DNA of 64,000 bases from Bacillus sp. ZZV12-4809 (GCF_009849585.1 NZ_VCRN01000001.1:372001-436000), one strand, 5' to 3'; positions 32,678 through 41,542 are shown, numbered from the stretch's first letter. The notes: generated from the sequence alone by a model not told the origin. A program made the numbers and translations.

Positions 32678-34225
32678 TCAACTCTGATTCGTTTTTGCAT
32701 CACTTAAATTAATTCCCAGCCTTTTAGCCTTTTTTACGATAGTAGATTGGTCAACTTCTAAAATAGCGGCTGCTTTTCTTGTGCTTCCATAAAGTTTTAT
32801 TGCCTTTTCAATTGTCTCTTTCTCAACGTTTTCCACTATTTTCTTTAAACTGAGACCTTCATTTATTGTTTTTGCCCCATCCAGTTCAATATTTAATAAC
32901 TTCATTGCATGGTCAGCACTAAACCTCTTAAATTTTTCCGAAACGATCACCATTCGTTCTACCACATTTTGAAGCTCTCTTATGTTTCCAGGCCAGTTAT
33001 ACTCTTTAAATACTTCGAATACATCCTTTTCTAAAATCACTTCTTTACTATATTTTGTATTATAAATGTCCAAATAATGTCTGACTAATATCTCAATGTC
33101 TTCTGCACGTATCCGAAGCGGAGGAATATGAATCGGAAATACATTTAGCCGAAAATACAAATCTTCTCTAAACTTCCCTTCTTTTACAAGATCATATAAA
33201 TTGCAATTGGTTGACGCCAGGATTCGGACATTGAATTTAATCGGCTTTGTCCCGCCTAGACGGGTTACTTCTTTTTCTTGGATAATCCTTAACAGCTTCG
33301 ATTGCAGTTCAATTGGCATCTCCCCAATTTCATCTAACAGCAAAGTGCCTTTATCAGCTAATTCAAACATGCCAATTTTCCCTTTACTGGATGCTCCAGT
33401 AAAGGAGCCGCCTTCATAGCCAAACAACTCAGACTCCAGGAGACTTGCAGGAATAGCTGCACAATTGATTTTTATAAACGGCTTGCCCTTCCTCTCACTA
33501 TTCATATATATTTCATTGGCGACAACTTCTTTTCCAACTCCTGTTTCTCCCGTTATAAGGACCGTAACATCTAAATTGGCTACCTGGTGAATCATTTGGA
33601 TAACAGGCTTCATCTCACGGCTTACTCCAATTAAACTTTTGGATGTCTGTAATTTTCTGAGATGTTCAATTTCATATTGGTTTTTTAGCTTGTCTTTTTC
33701 AACCTCTTGCATACGTTTCTCTGAAGCTGCTAATTTTTCATGCATCTCCAATAGATCCGACATATCACGATTAATTACCACAACTTTTTTGATATCGCCC
33801 TTATGGTCAAAGATTGGATTGCCGGAAGTTAGAACTTTGACCCCAGTCCGGATTTCAGCTACTGCATTAATTGGCTTTTTTGTTCGAATAATTTCAGGAG
33901 TGATGGCATTCTTATACAGACCTTCCTTCATCAGATCTTCCACATACTTATTCAAAACAAGTTCAGGAGCCAGCCCGGTTATTCTGCTGTAAGCCTTATT
34001 TACATATAACGTCTTTCCTTCTCCGTCTGCGATATAAATTCCATCATAAAGCTCATCACAAACCTGTTTATAGTCTCCTTCGTTTAACTCTTTAATTTCT
34101 TCTAAAATTTTCATAAGACCATTTTTAATCTCTTTTTGATCCAAAGACGTCAGTGACGAACTTTTTACTGTTTCTATCAATCCTTTTAAAAACTCCTGTG
34201 AAGAAAACAGTTTATCTCTTGACAT
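32678..34225 (-). CDS. Sigma-54-dependent transcriptional activator, PAS-AAA+-Fis HTH
   Basis: A 515-residue enhancer-binding protein. PAS domain about 50-160 ('DGIYIADGEGKTLYVNKAYS'), short coiled linker, AAA+ domain about 195-430 with Walker A GETGVGKE (226-233) and the sigma-54 contact loop GSFTGA (273-278), and a Fis-type HTH at the end ('STRKAAAILEVDQSTIVKKA'). No receiver domain, so a small ligand, perhaps the pathway substrate, is sensed by PAS. It should activate the -24/-12 promoter directly downstream. Own terminator at 32591-32620. Confidence 0.93.
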   Translation of the reverse strand: MSRDKLFSSQEFLKGLIETVKSSSLTSLDQKEIKNGLMKILEEIKELNEGDYKQVCDELYDGIYIADGEGKTLYVNKAYSRITGLAPELVLNKYVEDLMKEGLYKNAITPEIIRTKKPINAVAEIRTGVKVLTSGNPIFDHKGDIKKVVVINRDMSDLLEMHEKLAASEKRMQEVEKDKLKNQYEIEHLRKLQTSKSLIGVSREMKPVIQMIHQVANLDVTVLITGETGVGKEVVANEIYMNSERKGKPFIKINCAAIPASLLESELFGYEGGSFTGASSKGKIGMFELADKGTLLLDEIGEMPIELQSKLLRIIQEKEVTRLGGTKPIKFNVRILASTNCNLYDLVKEGKFREDLYFRLNVFPIHIPPLRIRAEDIEILVRHYLDIYNTKYSKEVILEKDVFEVFKEYNWPGNIRELQNVVERMVIVSEKFKRFSADHAMKLLNIELDGAKTINEGLSLKKIVENVEKETIEKAIKLYGSTRKAAAILEVDQSTIVKKAKRLGINLSDAKTNQS

Positions 34226-34456
34226 AAAATTCTCACACCCATTTAACTTACTGATTTTTTCTAATACTTAAACAAATTAAACATAATTATAGAATAATAA
34301 TCAATAGCAGATTGGTACGGCTTGATAGTGTTTATTCTTTTTAACAGCCCCAACAAATGGATATTTATGTTAAAATATTTCTAACAACCCCTTACCCATT
34401 TGCCTCCACTGAAGGTTCACGGAAAGCCTACGTCATATAAAGAAAGCAGTGGAAAT

Positions 34457-34645
34457 ATGAATAAAAGAAAACAAATATTACTTAGCCTATTTTCCATCCT
34501 CATTTGCCTTGCCCTGTTTGTGACTGGAATCCTTTTTGCTGAAAAACTGCCTCTCCTTACCGTGCTGGGAATTCTGGGACTCAGCGGAATTTATTTTGTC
34601 GTGTACCGGCTTGTCAAAACAACCGTGGATATAAAAAAATCATAG
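34457..34645 (+). CDS. Small two-helix membrane protein
   Basis: A 62-residue protein with two membrane segments (about 7-28, 32-50) and basic ends. ATG at 34457 has a weak SD (GTGGAAAT); the frame extends to 34400. Followed after 22 bases by the flavoprotein-like gene, possibly one transcript. Family unknown. Confidence 0.55.
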   Translation: MNKRKQILLSLFSILICLALFVTGILFAEKLPLLTVLGILGLSGIYFVVYRLVKTTVDIKKS

Positions 34646-34667
34646 GCCGGATGAAAAGGAGATAGAC

Positions 34668-35308
34668 ATGGGTACAAAATATAAAAATTTGATAACCACT
34701 AAAGAAGAATTTGCTTCTTTTCGGGCGGAAATCGGCCAGCCGAGTGCACGCGCCGCGGCCAAAGTCATCCCTTTCATTGATGAGCATTGCATTGATTTTA
34801 TTTCCAAATCGGCTTTTTTAACCTTGTCCACTTCAGACGCAGCCGGGAAATGCGATGTTTCTCCAAGGGGTGATTCCCCCGGGTTTGTGACAGTTCTTGA
34901 CGAGCAGCATCTTTTTATTCCGGAACGGCCGGGCAATCGAAGGATGGATACCGTCATAATCTCATTGAAAACCCCAATATTGGTCTGCTTTTTCTTATAC
35001 CAGGGCTTGGCGAAACGCTAAGAATTAACGGCAAAGCGTACATATGCCGTGACCCCGAGCTTTTAGGAAAGAGTATAGCCAATGGCCGCACTCCCTTATT
35101 TGGAATTTTAGTAGAAGCAGAGGAATGCTTTATCCATTGTGCAAAAGCGTTGATCCGATCGGGATTATGGAATGTGGAATCATGGCCTGCAGAGGAAGCC
35201 CTGCCTTCCGCTCCTGCAATGCTGGCAGCACATACGAAACTGCCGAATGACACCGTTGAACTGGTGGCGAAGGATCTTCAGGAAAGTTATAAAAAGAGAT
35301 TATATTAA
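34668..35308 (+). pseudogene. FMN-binding PPOX-type flavoprotein gene (MSMEG_1061-like), frameshifted
   Basis: SD AAGGAG precedes ATG 34668. Residues 1-95 ('EHCIDFISKSAFLTLSTSD', 'CDVSPRGDSPGF', 'IPERPGNRRMDTV') match the pyridoxamine-oxidase-like split-barrel family. At about 34956-34962 one base appears to be missing; the next frame continues perfectly ('LIENPNIGLLFLIPG', 'LRINGKAYICRDPELLG') to TAA at 35306-35308. Total would be about 213 residues. Either a recent inactivating deletion or a sequence error. Members bind FMN and reduce or oxidise small molecules. Confidence 0.85.
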
Positions 35309-35459
35309 GGAAAAATTTTTCGATGCGGGAATAAGAAGCTGAACTGATTTCTGATTGAAAAGAAGGCAGCCGCTTGGGGAAAAACCTAAATTTCCGGCTC
35401 TTCTGCCAGATAGAAGCAAAGCGTTATAGTGACTACCTCGAGGGTAATATAGGCTCTTC

Positions 35460-35894
35460 TTAGTGGCCTAAATAATTTTCGTATTGTTTAAGCAATCTCA
35501 TGTAATCAGCCGGCGGTTTTATGTCCGGCTTTAATTGTTTAACGAGTTGAATGGCAGGGTCACGCTTTAAACCAAATCTTTGCATATAATAAGCAGTAAT
35601 AACAAAGCCCAACCGCTCTTTGCCTATAGTATCATGGATTAAAATTCTATAGTTTAACTCCATTAGATGGTTTAACTGATTCATAAGACTGAGAACCCAA
35701 TCTAAACTCGGAGCCACCCGAACATTAAGCGGGGCCCAAATCATAATTCTATTCGTAAAATCAAAAGGAGGCTGATCCGGTTTCGTTCTTAGATTAACAA
35801 TTGCGGTTATATTGTTTTTAATAAAGTCCCAGTCTGCAGCAGTAATCTTTCCGCCTATATAGAGCCTTTGAGGAATCATTTCTACAAAACTCAT
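35460..35894 (-). CDS. Dual-specificity-phosphatase-like protein lacking the catalytic cysteine
   Basis: A 144-residue protein with the cysteine-phosphatase fold pattern: 'IPQRLYIGGKITAADWDFIK' start, 'ITAIVNLRT' strand and the P-loop region 'ILIHDTIGKERLG'. The usual HCx5R is HDx5R here: Asp88 replaces the nucleophilic Cys, Arg94 is kept. It cannot work by the standard mechanism, so it is probably a pseudophosphatase that binds a phosphorylated partner. SD GAGGTG before ATG. Neighbours are unrelated small genes. Confidence 0.75.
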   Translation of the reverse strand: MSFVEMIPQRLYIGGKITAADWDFIKNNITAIVNLRTKPDQPPFDFTNRIMIWAPLNVRVAPSLDWVLSLMNQLNHLMELNYRILIHDTIGKERLGFVITAYYMQRFGLKRDPAIQLVKQLKPDIKPPADYMRLLKQYENYLGH

Positions 35895-35966
35895 TTTTGA
35901 CTCACCTCTTTCCGTCTCATAGAGAATGAAGCGGCAGTCAAGGCTGCCTCCTTTTGAAATTGAGTG

Positions 35967-36215
35967 TTAATCAAAATCATGTTCTTCTTCGATTTTTAAC
36001 ACTTTACCTGTTTTTGCAGCAATCTCGACCTCGAATATTCTGTTATCCGCTGTTAAAATGAAAACCTCATAAACTAACACACCATTTTCTAAATCCATAT
36101 CTACATGCTGAATTTGCCCAGGTACGTTTTTCAGGGCGATTTCCTGAGCCTGCTCCTTCGTAATTCTCTGTCTATACACTGGTCTGGGGCTGCCATAATA
36201 ATAATTTTCATACAT
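35967..36215 (-). CDS. PepSY domain protein
   Basis: An 82-residue protein that is essentially one PepSY domain: 'RITKEQAQEIALKNVPGQI', 'VYEVFILTADNRIFEVEI', 'KTGKVLKIE'. No signal peptide; Tyr-rich start ('MYENYYYG'). PepSY domains are thought to inhibit peptidases or stabilise partner proteins. SD GGAGGAAAT before ATG. Confidence 0.85.
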   Translation of the reverse strand: MYENYYYGSPRPVYRQRITKEQAQEIALKNVPGQIQHVDMDLENGVLVYEVFILTADNRIFEVEIAAKTGKVLKIEEEHDFD

Positions 36216-36324
36216 TCGGATATTTCCTCCTCGTCAATACATAGATCAATCTTTTTTATCCATATGTATGTGACAAACTAAAAGTGCTATTCCATTCCCC
36301 TTTTTACCTAACCTTGATTTATTC

Positions 36325-36354
36325 AAAAAGAAAAAGCCGCCTGATTCGGCAGCT
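36325..36354 (-). terminator. Intrinsic terminator of the 36391-36834 gene
   Basis: AGCTGCC / GGCGGCT stem (one G-U) and a T-rich tail on the minus strand. Confidence 0.75.
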
Positions 36355-36390
36355 GGATCATATAACGCTATTTATAACACTTTCCATATT

Positions 36391-36834
36391 TTAAAGGCAT
36401 AAATAATGAGTGGAATTTGAATACAAATTTCCCTTTGCAAATCCAAGAGAAGTATAGAATGTATCCCCTTGTTCGGTATCTGTATTAAGCACTAAAACCT
36501 TATAAAAGTTTTTTGCATCGGAAATTAGCTGATTTACCAAGAGTCTTCCGAGGCCATTCCTTCGATAACCCTTGGAAACATAGAACCTTCTCAGCCGTCC
36601 AGCTTCATTTGAAAATGGATCTATATTAAGCCCTCCAATTGCAATTAGTACACCCTCTTTGTTAAACAAACCATATAAAGACTCCCCAGGTTTATCAAAG
36701 TTATTAGTGTCATCTTCATATTCATTAACTAATCTTTCAAGAAATCGAAAACCGTCTTCTTTGCTTTCCTTAACTAAATGGTGTAAGTCAATATCAAACA
36801 GGCTTTTTAATTGCTTCACTATAAACTCTTCCAT
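36391..36834 (-). CDS. GNAT family N-acetyltransferase
   Basis: A 147-residue GNAT protein. Acetyl-CoA loop 'VSKGYRRNGLGRLLVNQL' (RxxGxG), preceded by 'LIAIGGLNIDPF' and followed by 'VLNTDTEQGDTFYTSLGF', the usual end of the fold. ATG at 36834 with GGAGGG is chosen over an upstream frame start. Substrate unknown; probably co-transcribed with the GyrI-like gene 66 bases upstream. Confidence 0.85.
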   Translation of the reverse strand: MEEFIVKQLKSLFDIDLHHLVKESKEDGFRFLERLVNEYEDDTNNFDKPGESLYGLFNKEGVLIAIGGLNIDPFSNEAGRLRRFYVSKGYRRNGLGRLLVNQLISDAKNFYKVLVLNTDTEQGDTFYTSLGFAKGNLYSNSTHYLCL

Positions 36835-36900
36835 ATTTCCCTCCGAAAAAAGCATTCTCAGGAACCCCCTTGGTTCCTGCATAAGCCTGCAAGATTTCTA

Positions 36901-37524
36901 TTATTTGGTTTTCACTTTATATCTAAGAACTGTCTTCAACTTTGCCGGTTCTACTTTTCTAGCGTCTGAAAGATAAATCTCCCTGTGTTTGAGTGTAGCA
37001 ATTTCCAGCTGATTTTCCTCTATGTATTCCTTCATTTTTCTAAAGCTTTGCGGTTCCTCATCATAAGAGCCGATATGAAGCATTTGGACGGATAGGCCAT
37101 CCTCCATGGATTCAAATGACACTTCATCAATAAGCGGATTGGGCTTCTTTTTTCTTACGCTTTCAATCGCCCTTTCGACTATTTCTTTTGTCACAAAGTC
37201 CGGCTGTCTGATCATAATGGTATAAAGTAATTGATCCTTATCAAGGGTATCTAACTTTCTTCCCTCTTCTGTTAAATCCCAAAGTCCTTCTAATGGATAG
37301 ACGGTATATTCAAAGTATCCTTCTGGGGTATACCCTTGCCTTGGCATCATTCTGATGGCATATGCAATGGAATAAAGAACTTCTATCCTTCTGGAAAAGT
37401 CCTCACTATTGGGATTTCCTTCTCCGTCTATAGTAATAAATTTTTGCTCTGGCACCGTTACGACTTCAGGTTTCTGTTTCGGCAAATACAGATTCTTTTC
37501 CTGCTTTCTCCATTCAAACTTCAT
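36901..37524 (-). CDS. GyrI-like small-molecule-binding domain protein
   Basis: A 207-residue stand-alone GyrI-like protein: 'FITIDGEGNPNSEDFSRRIE', 'YPLEGLWDL', 'GLSVQMLHIGSYDEEP' and 'HREIYLSDARKVEPAKLKTV'. The family (SOUL/GyrI fold) binds amphipathic or drug-like small molecules. ATG has GGGAG upstream. Confidence 0.88.
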   Translation of the reverse strand: MKFEWRKQEKNLYLPKQKPEVVTVPEQKFITIDGEGNPNSEDFSRRIEVLYSIAYAIRMMPRQGYTPEGYFEYTVYPLEGLWDLTEEGRKLDTLDKDQLLYTIMIRQPDFVTKEIVERAIESVRKKKPNPLIDEVSFESMEDGLSVQMLHIGSYDEEPQSFRKMKEYIEENQLEIATLKHREIYLSDARKVEPAKLKTVLRYKVKTK

Positions 37525-37628
37525 GGCCGCAGCTCCCTTCTATTCAGCAGTCAATCACTCATTTTTGTATCGTATTTAGAATACCATTTTAACAGCTTAT
37601 ATCATCCCAGGCCTATGTGAAAAATTCC

Positions 37629-38248
37629 TTACTTCTCTCCCTTTTCCACCAGCTTAATTTCATCAATTCTCCACTTTTCCTCACTCTCAAATCGTCCTGG
37701 CGCCTTAACCATAACAAATTGATAATTCTGTTTGATATCCTCTGCCGTATGATAGGTCAGTAAAATTTTATCCTTTTCAACTCTAAATGCTTTTAGGTCA
37801 AGAACTGCATTGGGTACCCATTCAAATCCTTTTTCATTTAAAAAGAACCCACATGGGCAGCCTCCTCCTCGCTCGCTTGTATAGGATCCACCCCCGTCCT
37901 TTAGGGCAATAAACCTATTTGCCTCCTCAAATGTTTGTACGGCCTTGTAAGAGTCAATCGCCTTTACCGCGGCAGTAAATTCCGTATAGTCAATCGCAGC
38001 CCGCAAGGATTCGGTTTCCTTCTCCAGCACCGAGATCCTTTCTTCAAAAACTCTATTTTCCTTTTTGGTCTCATCCAGCATTTTAGCTTTCATTTCATAT
38101 TCATTTTTGATACTTCGACTTCCTCAGCCAGCCGGTCCTGTTCCTTACGCAGCTCCTCAGCCGCATTTGAATTATTTAAGCCATCCATGATAGCCAAAAC
38201 GGCAATTATCAATAGAAGAAAAAAAGCATATGTTTTATAGTTTTTAAT
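37629..38248 (-). pseudogene. Membrane-anchored coiled-coil protein gene, frameshifted in an A-run
   Basis: The N-terminal part (membrane helix 'TYAFFLLLIIAVLAIM' then coiled coil 'AEELRKEQDRLAEEVEVS') ends early, and the rest ('ENRVFEERISVLEKETESL' then a Cys-containing domain with 'GGGCPCGFFLNEKG') is in another frame. The switch falls at a run of five As (38104-38108 complement); a sixth A would join them into about 206 residues. The likely start is ATT at 38248, six bases after GGGAGGG; an ATG at 38263 has no SD. Function unknown. Confidence 0.7.
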
Positions 38249-38316
38249 AACTTTCCCTCCCATCCCAGCCGGGCACGGTGCATGCAAAAGAAGCCATTCC
38301 TATCGGAATCGCTTTT

Positions 38317-38544
38317 CTACCATTTATTATTCCGCCTATTTTGATATTCACCCCTGAAAAGATAATCGGCACTTTTGCCTGAGCTCCATTGGGACAAAAA
38401 CGTGGAAATGCTCATAAGTATCCCGCCAATTAGAAAACCGGCCATATAATAGCCCATAAAAATTAAAACAAAGGAACCTATAAGGGTAACTATCATGATC
38501 GTCAGCAGCCAATTTTTCAGTTGCTCTTTTCTTTCATGCTTCAA
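38317..38544 (-). CDS. Small two-helix membrane protein
   Basis: A 75-residue protein with two membrane segments (about 11-32, 35-53) and a basic, Arg-rich tail ('FRGEYQNRRNNKW'). TTG at 38544 follows a GGGGTGGGA SD; a TTG at 38565 is the alternative. Unknown function. Confidence 0.6.
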   Translation of the reverse strand: MKHERKEQLKNWLLTIMIVTLIGSFVLIFMGYYMAGFLIGGILMSISTFLSQWSSGKSADYLFRGEYQNRRNNKW

Positions 38545-38633
38545 TCCCAGTCCCACCCCTATCAAACATCTATTTTAATAATTTTCCAAATATTACCTTT
38601 ATTTTAACATAAATTTCCTGCTAAAAGTGTTAC

Positions 38634-38669
38634 AAAAAAAATAACTTTGACCTGTTGGACAAAGTTATC
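38634..38669 (-). terminator. Intrinsic terminator of the NAD(P)H-binding protein gene
   Basis: ATAACTTTG / CAAAGTTAT stem, 10-nt loop, T8 on the minus strand. Confidence 0.88.
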
Positions 38670-38680
38670 AGAACGATATC

Positions 38681-39328
38681 TTAACTCCCGGCACATTCCC
38701 GAATCGCATCAGCAGCAAGCGTAAAAATGCCGCTTTTTGGCGGTTTCAAGGATTGGATCATGGCTTGAGCCAATTTTTCTGTCGGCATCGGCTCCTGAGA
38801 CCGAAGCAGTCCGAACCGATTAAAAAACTGTACGGCTTTTATTCCCGCCACCTCCATGGTACGATCACTGTTTTTTCGTACCAGCACAGGCGGCCTAAGG
38901 ATGGTCACGCCAGGAAACCCTAATTCTTTTACGGCTTCTTCCAGCTGCCCCTTCATCCTTGGATAAAAGAAGGGAGAATTAGGCGATGAGCCTCCTGAGG
39001 AGACTAAAACATAATGGCTAACATGGTTTTCCCTTGCGATACTCGCAAATTGGTACTGGTAATCGTAATCGACTCTCCATTGTGCCTCTTTACTCCCCGC
39101 AGCCTTCAAGGTTGTGCCCAGGCAGGAAAACAAGCAATCGCCCCTCACTAAATGCCTCCATTTTTCCGGCTGATCAAAGTCAATCACATGCACTTTTAAT
39201 TTTTCATGCTGGATAGAAAGATCCCGCCTGACAAAAACATCTACCTGACGGAAATGCTCATCCTCCAGCAGCAATTCCAGCAAGTCCTTGCCAGTTGCTC
39301 CCGTTGCTCCTATTAATAATGCGTGCAT
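38681..39328 (-). CDS. NAD(P)H-binding atypical SDR (NmrA/HTATIP2-like)
   Basis: A 215-residue Rossmann protein with GATGATGKDLLELLL (8-22), 'CLFSCLGTT', and 'YVLVSSGGSSPNSPFFYPRMKGQLE' holding the SDR Ser and YxxxK-like 'YPRMK'. Probably an oxidoreductase or redox sensor; substrate unknown. AAGGAGAAAAAA precedes ATG. Confidence 0.85.
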   Translation of the reverse strand: MHALLIGATGATGKDLLELLLEDEHFRQVDVFVRRDLSIQHEKLKVHVIDFDQPEKWRHLVRGDCLFSCLGTTLKAAGSKEAQWRVDYDYQYQFASIARENHVSHYVLVSSGGSSPNSPFFYPRMKGQLEEAVKELGFPGVTILRPPVLVRKNSDRTMEVAGIKAVQFFNRFGLLRSQEPMPTEKLAQAMIQSLKPPKSGIFTLAADAIRECAGS

Positions 39329-39435
39329 TTTTTTCTCCTTATATTTTCATAGTTTTTTTTATAAGAATTATATAACATGTTTCCTCAAATATAAGACATA
39401 ACGGCTTAACTTCTGATTCAAATTGGCCATACTCT

Positions 39436-39460
39436 GAATAAATGCTGGAACAAAGGGTAA
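39436..39460 (+). promoter_or_regulatory. Candidate sigma-B promoter
   Basis: GAATAA (39436-39441), 13-bp spacer, GGGTAA (39455-39460), against GTTTAA-N13/15-GGGTAT. It is 34 bp before a general-stress protein 26 gene, whose family is sigma-B controlled in B. subtilis. Confidence 0.5.
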
Positions 39461-39493
39461 TATACCTCTATAACACATAATGAGGTGATGGAA

Positions 39494-39979
39494 ATGTCTA
39501 ACATGATAAATCAAGAAGAAGTAGAAACATTACGAGAGTTAATCAAAGACATAGATACGGCCATGCTGACCACAGTAACGGAAGAAGGGCTTGTGTCCCG
39601 TCCTATGAAAACGCAGGAAGTAGAGTTTGATGGTGACTTATGGTTTTTCACGAAAAAAGAGACTGCTAAGTATGAGGAAATTCTGCATGATCAAGATGTA
39701 AATGTGGCTTATGCAGGCAAATCCTATGTGTCTGTCCGCGGCAGAGCGGAAATCGTTGAGGATTTAGAAAAGAAAAAAGAATTATGGAGCAAAGCATACG
39801 AAGAAATCATGCAGACGTCTTATGATGATCCTAACGTTGTCCTTATCAAGGTAAAAGCGGAAGCGGCCGAATATTGGGAGACTGGCAATTTTACGAAAAA
39901 AGCAGCGTTTCTCTTTAAACGCATGACAGGGCAAAACTCTCAATCGTCAGATATTAATGAAACCGTTGAATTGGATTAA
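39494..39979 (+). CDS. General stress protein 26-like, pyridoxamine 5'-phosphate oxidase fold
   Basis: A 161-residue split-barrel flavoprotein-like protein: 'DTAMLTTVTEEGLVSRPMKT', 'DLWFFTKKETAKYEEI', 'YVSVRGRAEIVED' and 'YWETGNFTKKA'. These match the YdaG/GSP26 group, which binds FMN or related cofactors and is induced by stress. ATG at 39494 with GAGGTG six bases upstream is chosen over GTG 39485. Own terminator follows. Confidence 0.9.
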   Translation: MSNMINQEEVETLRELIKDIDTAMLTTVTEEGLVSRPMKTQEVEFDGDLWFFTKKETAKYEEILHDQDVNVAYAGKSYVSVRGRAEIVEDLEKKKELWSKAYEEIMQTSYDDPNVVLIKVKAEAAEYWETGNFTKKAAFLFKRMTGQNSQSSDINETVELD

Positions 39980-39988
39980 TAAAGCAGA

Positions 39989-40020
39989 AATGGATTGTCT
40001 GGAATAGACAATCCATTTTT
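39989..40020 (+). terminator. Intrinsic terminator of the stress protein gene
   Basis: AATGGATTGTCT / AGACAATCCATT perfect stem, TTTTT tail. Confidence 0.92.
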
Positions 40021-40164
40021 GTATGCCAGAACTATGCCGATTATGACAGCCACGCTTTTTTTGCGAGAATTGTATTTTCTCAGCAGATGAACAACACAGC
40101 ACATCACCAGCATGGCCTGAATGGCGCACACACTATCAGGCCATGTAGTGAACTGCCCCAGCTC

Positions 40165-40308
40165 TTAGGCATTAGGATTGGAAATTCCCTTATCATCAGC
40201 AGCTCCATTTTCAAGGATTTCCTTAATTTCACCAGCATCGCCTTTGGCATTAATAATTTCAAATATCTGATTCAGTCCTTCACTCGTTTCCTGATCTTTG
40301 TCTTTCAT
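40165..40308 (-). CDS. Hypothetical 47-residue acidic protein
   Basis: ATG at 40308 with GGAGGG seven bases upstream; stop at 40165. Soluble, acidic and helical ('GLNQIFEIINAKGDAGEIKE'). The strong SD supports expression. No family recognised. It is the only intact gene between 40021 and 40860. Confidence 0.6.
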   Translation of the reverse strand: MKDKDQETSEGLNQIFEIINAKGDAGEIKEILENGAADDKGISNPNA

Positions 40309-40449
40309 TTTGGATCCCTCCAGTTAATAACCTTTTACTATAGGTTTTCCAGACTCTCCATTTGTATCCTTTCTGATACTTTTTTTGCCGCTTGCTTCCC
40401 ATATTCCTCTCTATATAAGAGTATTTGATTTATTTAGTTCGTTCTATAA

Positions 40450-40690
40450 TTAAAAAATTGAAAGGAAAATGATGAGTAAAGCCATCACCACAATGCAATA
40501 AGCAGAAAGAGATTTTTTATTATGACGAAACTCTTGAATACTCCAAAGAATCAAATTCATTGCAATCAATAGGTTAATTATTTCGATTAATCCATCATAG
40601 CTGTCGTGTATAAAAGGCAAGTATTCCTAATAAAGCAGCTGCTAACGCGAATCAAATCTGTATTTTATCCATCATATTACGTTTTTTCAT
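40450..40690 (-). pseudogene. Small membrane protein gene (DUF3953-like), stop plus frameshift
   Basis: GGAGGAG precedes ATG 40690, but codon 13 is TGA (40652-40654), and about 14 codons later one surplus T shifts the frame. Reading through both gives a coherent two-helix protein of about 80 residues: 'FALAAALLGILAF', then 'GLIEIINLLIAMNLILWSIQ' and 'CIVVMALLIIFLSI'. The layout resembles DUF3953 proteins of Bacillaceae. Two independent lesions argue for true decay. Confidence 0.65.
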
Positions 40691-40808
40691 CGTCTCCTCC
40701 CTTCCATTGAACGATATTTCAATTAATCTCTTTATCGTTTTATGTCTCAATTGGTAATACAGGCTACAGAGAGAATAAGTTTCGGTTACGATAAACCGCC
40801 CCGCAAAT

Positions 40809-40838
40809 AAAAAAATCAGCCTGGACAGTGGCTGATTT
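40809..40838 (-). terminator. Intrinsic terminator of the VOC protein gene
   Basis: AAATCAGCC / GGCTGATTT stem, T-run on the minus strand. Confidence 0.88.
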
Positions 40839-40860
40839 CAACCTGAAGGACCTCGACTCC

Positions 40861-41283
40861 TCACTTTTTAGAAAAGAGGTATTTCTCTTTGAAAGCTGGA
40901 CTTAATTCACTCCAAACATCAAATTTATTGCCATCTAAGTCATAAAAAACAAAATTCCTTCCAGCGTGACCTCTGTCTTCAATCTCACCAACTCTCAGTC
41001 CATTTTCCTTAAAGTCTCTATGTATGTCTTCTAAGGCATTTAATCCATTCACCTCAAATGTTAGCGAAAAACGCTCGTTGCCATGAATATCATAGAAATT
41101 GGAGCTTTGATCCCTATTGGATTTCACAAGAAAGATACTCTGATTGGCAACGTTTAAAATGGCTTTGTCCTCATCTTTGTAGCATAGCTCTGCCCCTAAT
41201 TTATTTACATACCACTCAGAGGAAAGCTCTACATTTGTTACGGGTATATAGGTAGTGCCTACTCTTATTAATTTCTCGCTCAT
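40861..41283 (-). CDS. VOC family (glyoxalase/dioxygenase-like) protein
   Basis: A 140-residue protein with two beta-alpha-beta-beta-beta modules: 'GTTYIPVTNVELSSEWYVNKLGAEL' and 'GLRVGEIEDRGHAGRNFVFYDLDGNKFDVW'. VOC proteins hold a metal for glyoxalase, extradiol dioxygenase or antibiotic-resistance chemistry; exact reaction unknown. ATG at 41283 has GGGGAGA nine bases upstream. Confidence 0.85.
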   Translation of the reverse strand: MSEKLIRVGTTYIPVTNVELSSEWYVNKLGAELCYKDEDKAILNVANQSIFLVKSNRDQSSNFYDIHGNERFSLTFEVNGLNALEDIHRDFKENGLRVGEIEDRGHAGRNFVFYDLDGNKFDVWSELSPAFKEKYLFSKK

Positions 41284-41326
41284 TTTCGTCATCTCCCCAT
41301 ATATTTTTTAATAAGATCGACCAGGT

Positions 41327-41542
41327 TTATTCATTGCTTGTGTTATCCGTCCTGGCACGCTTTATATCAAAGAAACCGATAGCACCACAAATCAACACAC
41401 CTAAGCTAAAAAAAACAGTAAGCACCCAATTATTACCCCAGCTGTTGATCATGCTCAATAAACAGCTGAATGCAACAGCAGCAGCTCCGTATTTCGCACG
41501 CCATTTTTCTAGTTTTGAAGGGTTAACATTACTCAAAATCAC
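41327..41542 (-). CDS. Small two-helix membrane protein
   Basis: A 71-residue protein with membrane segments at about 17-33 and 38-58. Start is uncertain: GTG 41542, ATT 41539 and TTG 41536 all lie 4-10 bases after GGAG. Followed by the VOC gene. Unknown function. Confidence 0.55.
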   Translation of the reverse strand: MILSNVNPSKLEKWRAKYGAAAVAFSCLLSMINSWGNNWVLTVFFSLGVLICGAIGFFDIKRARTDNTSNE

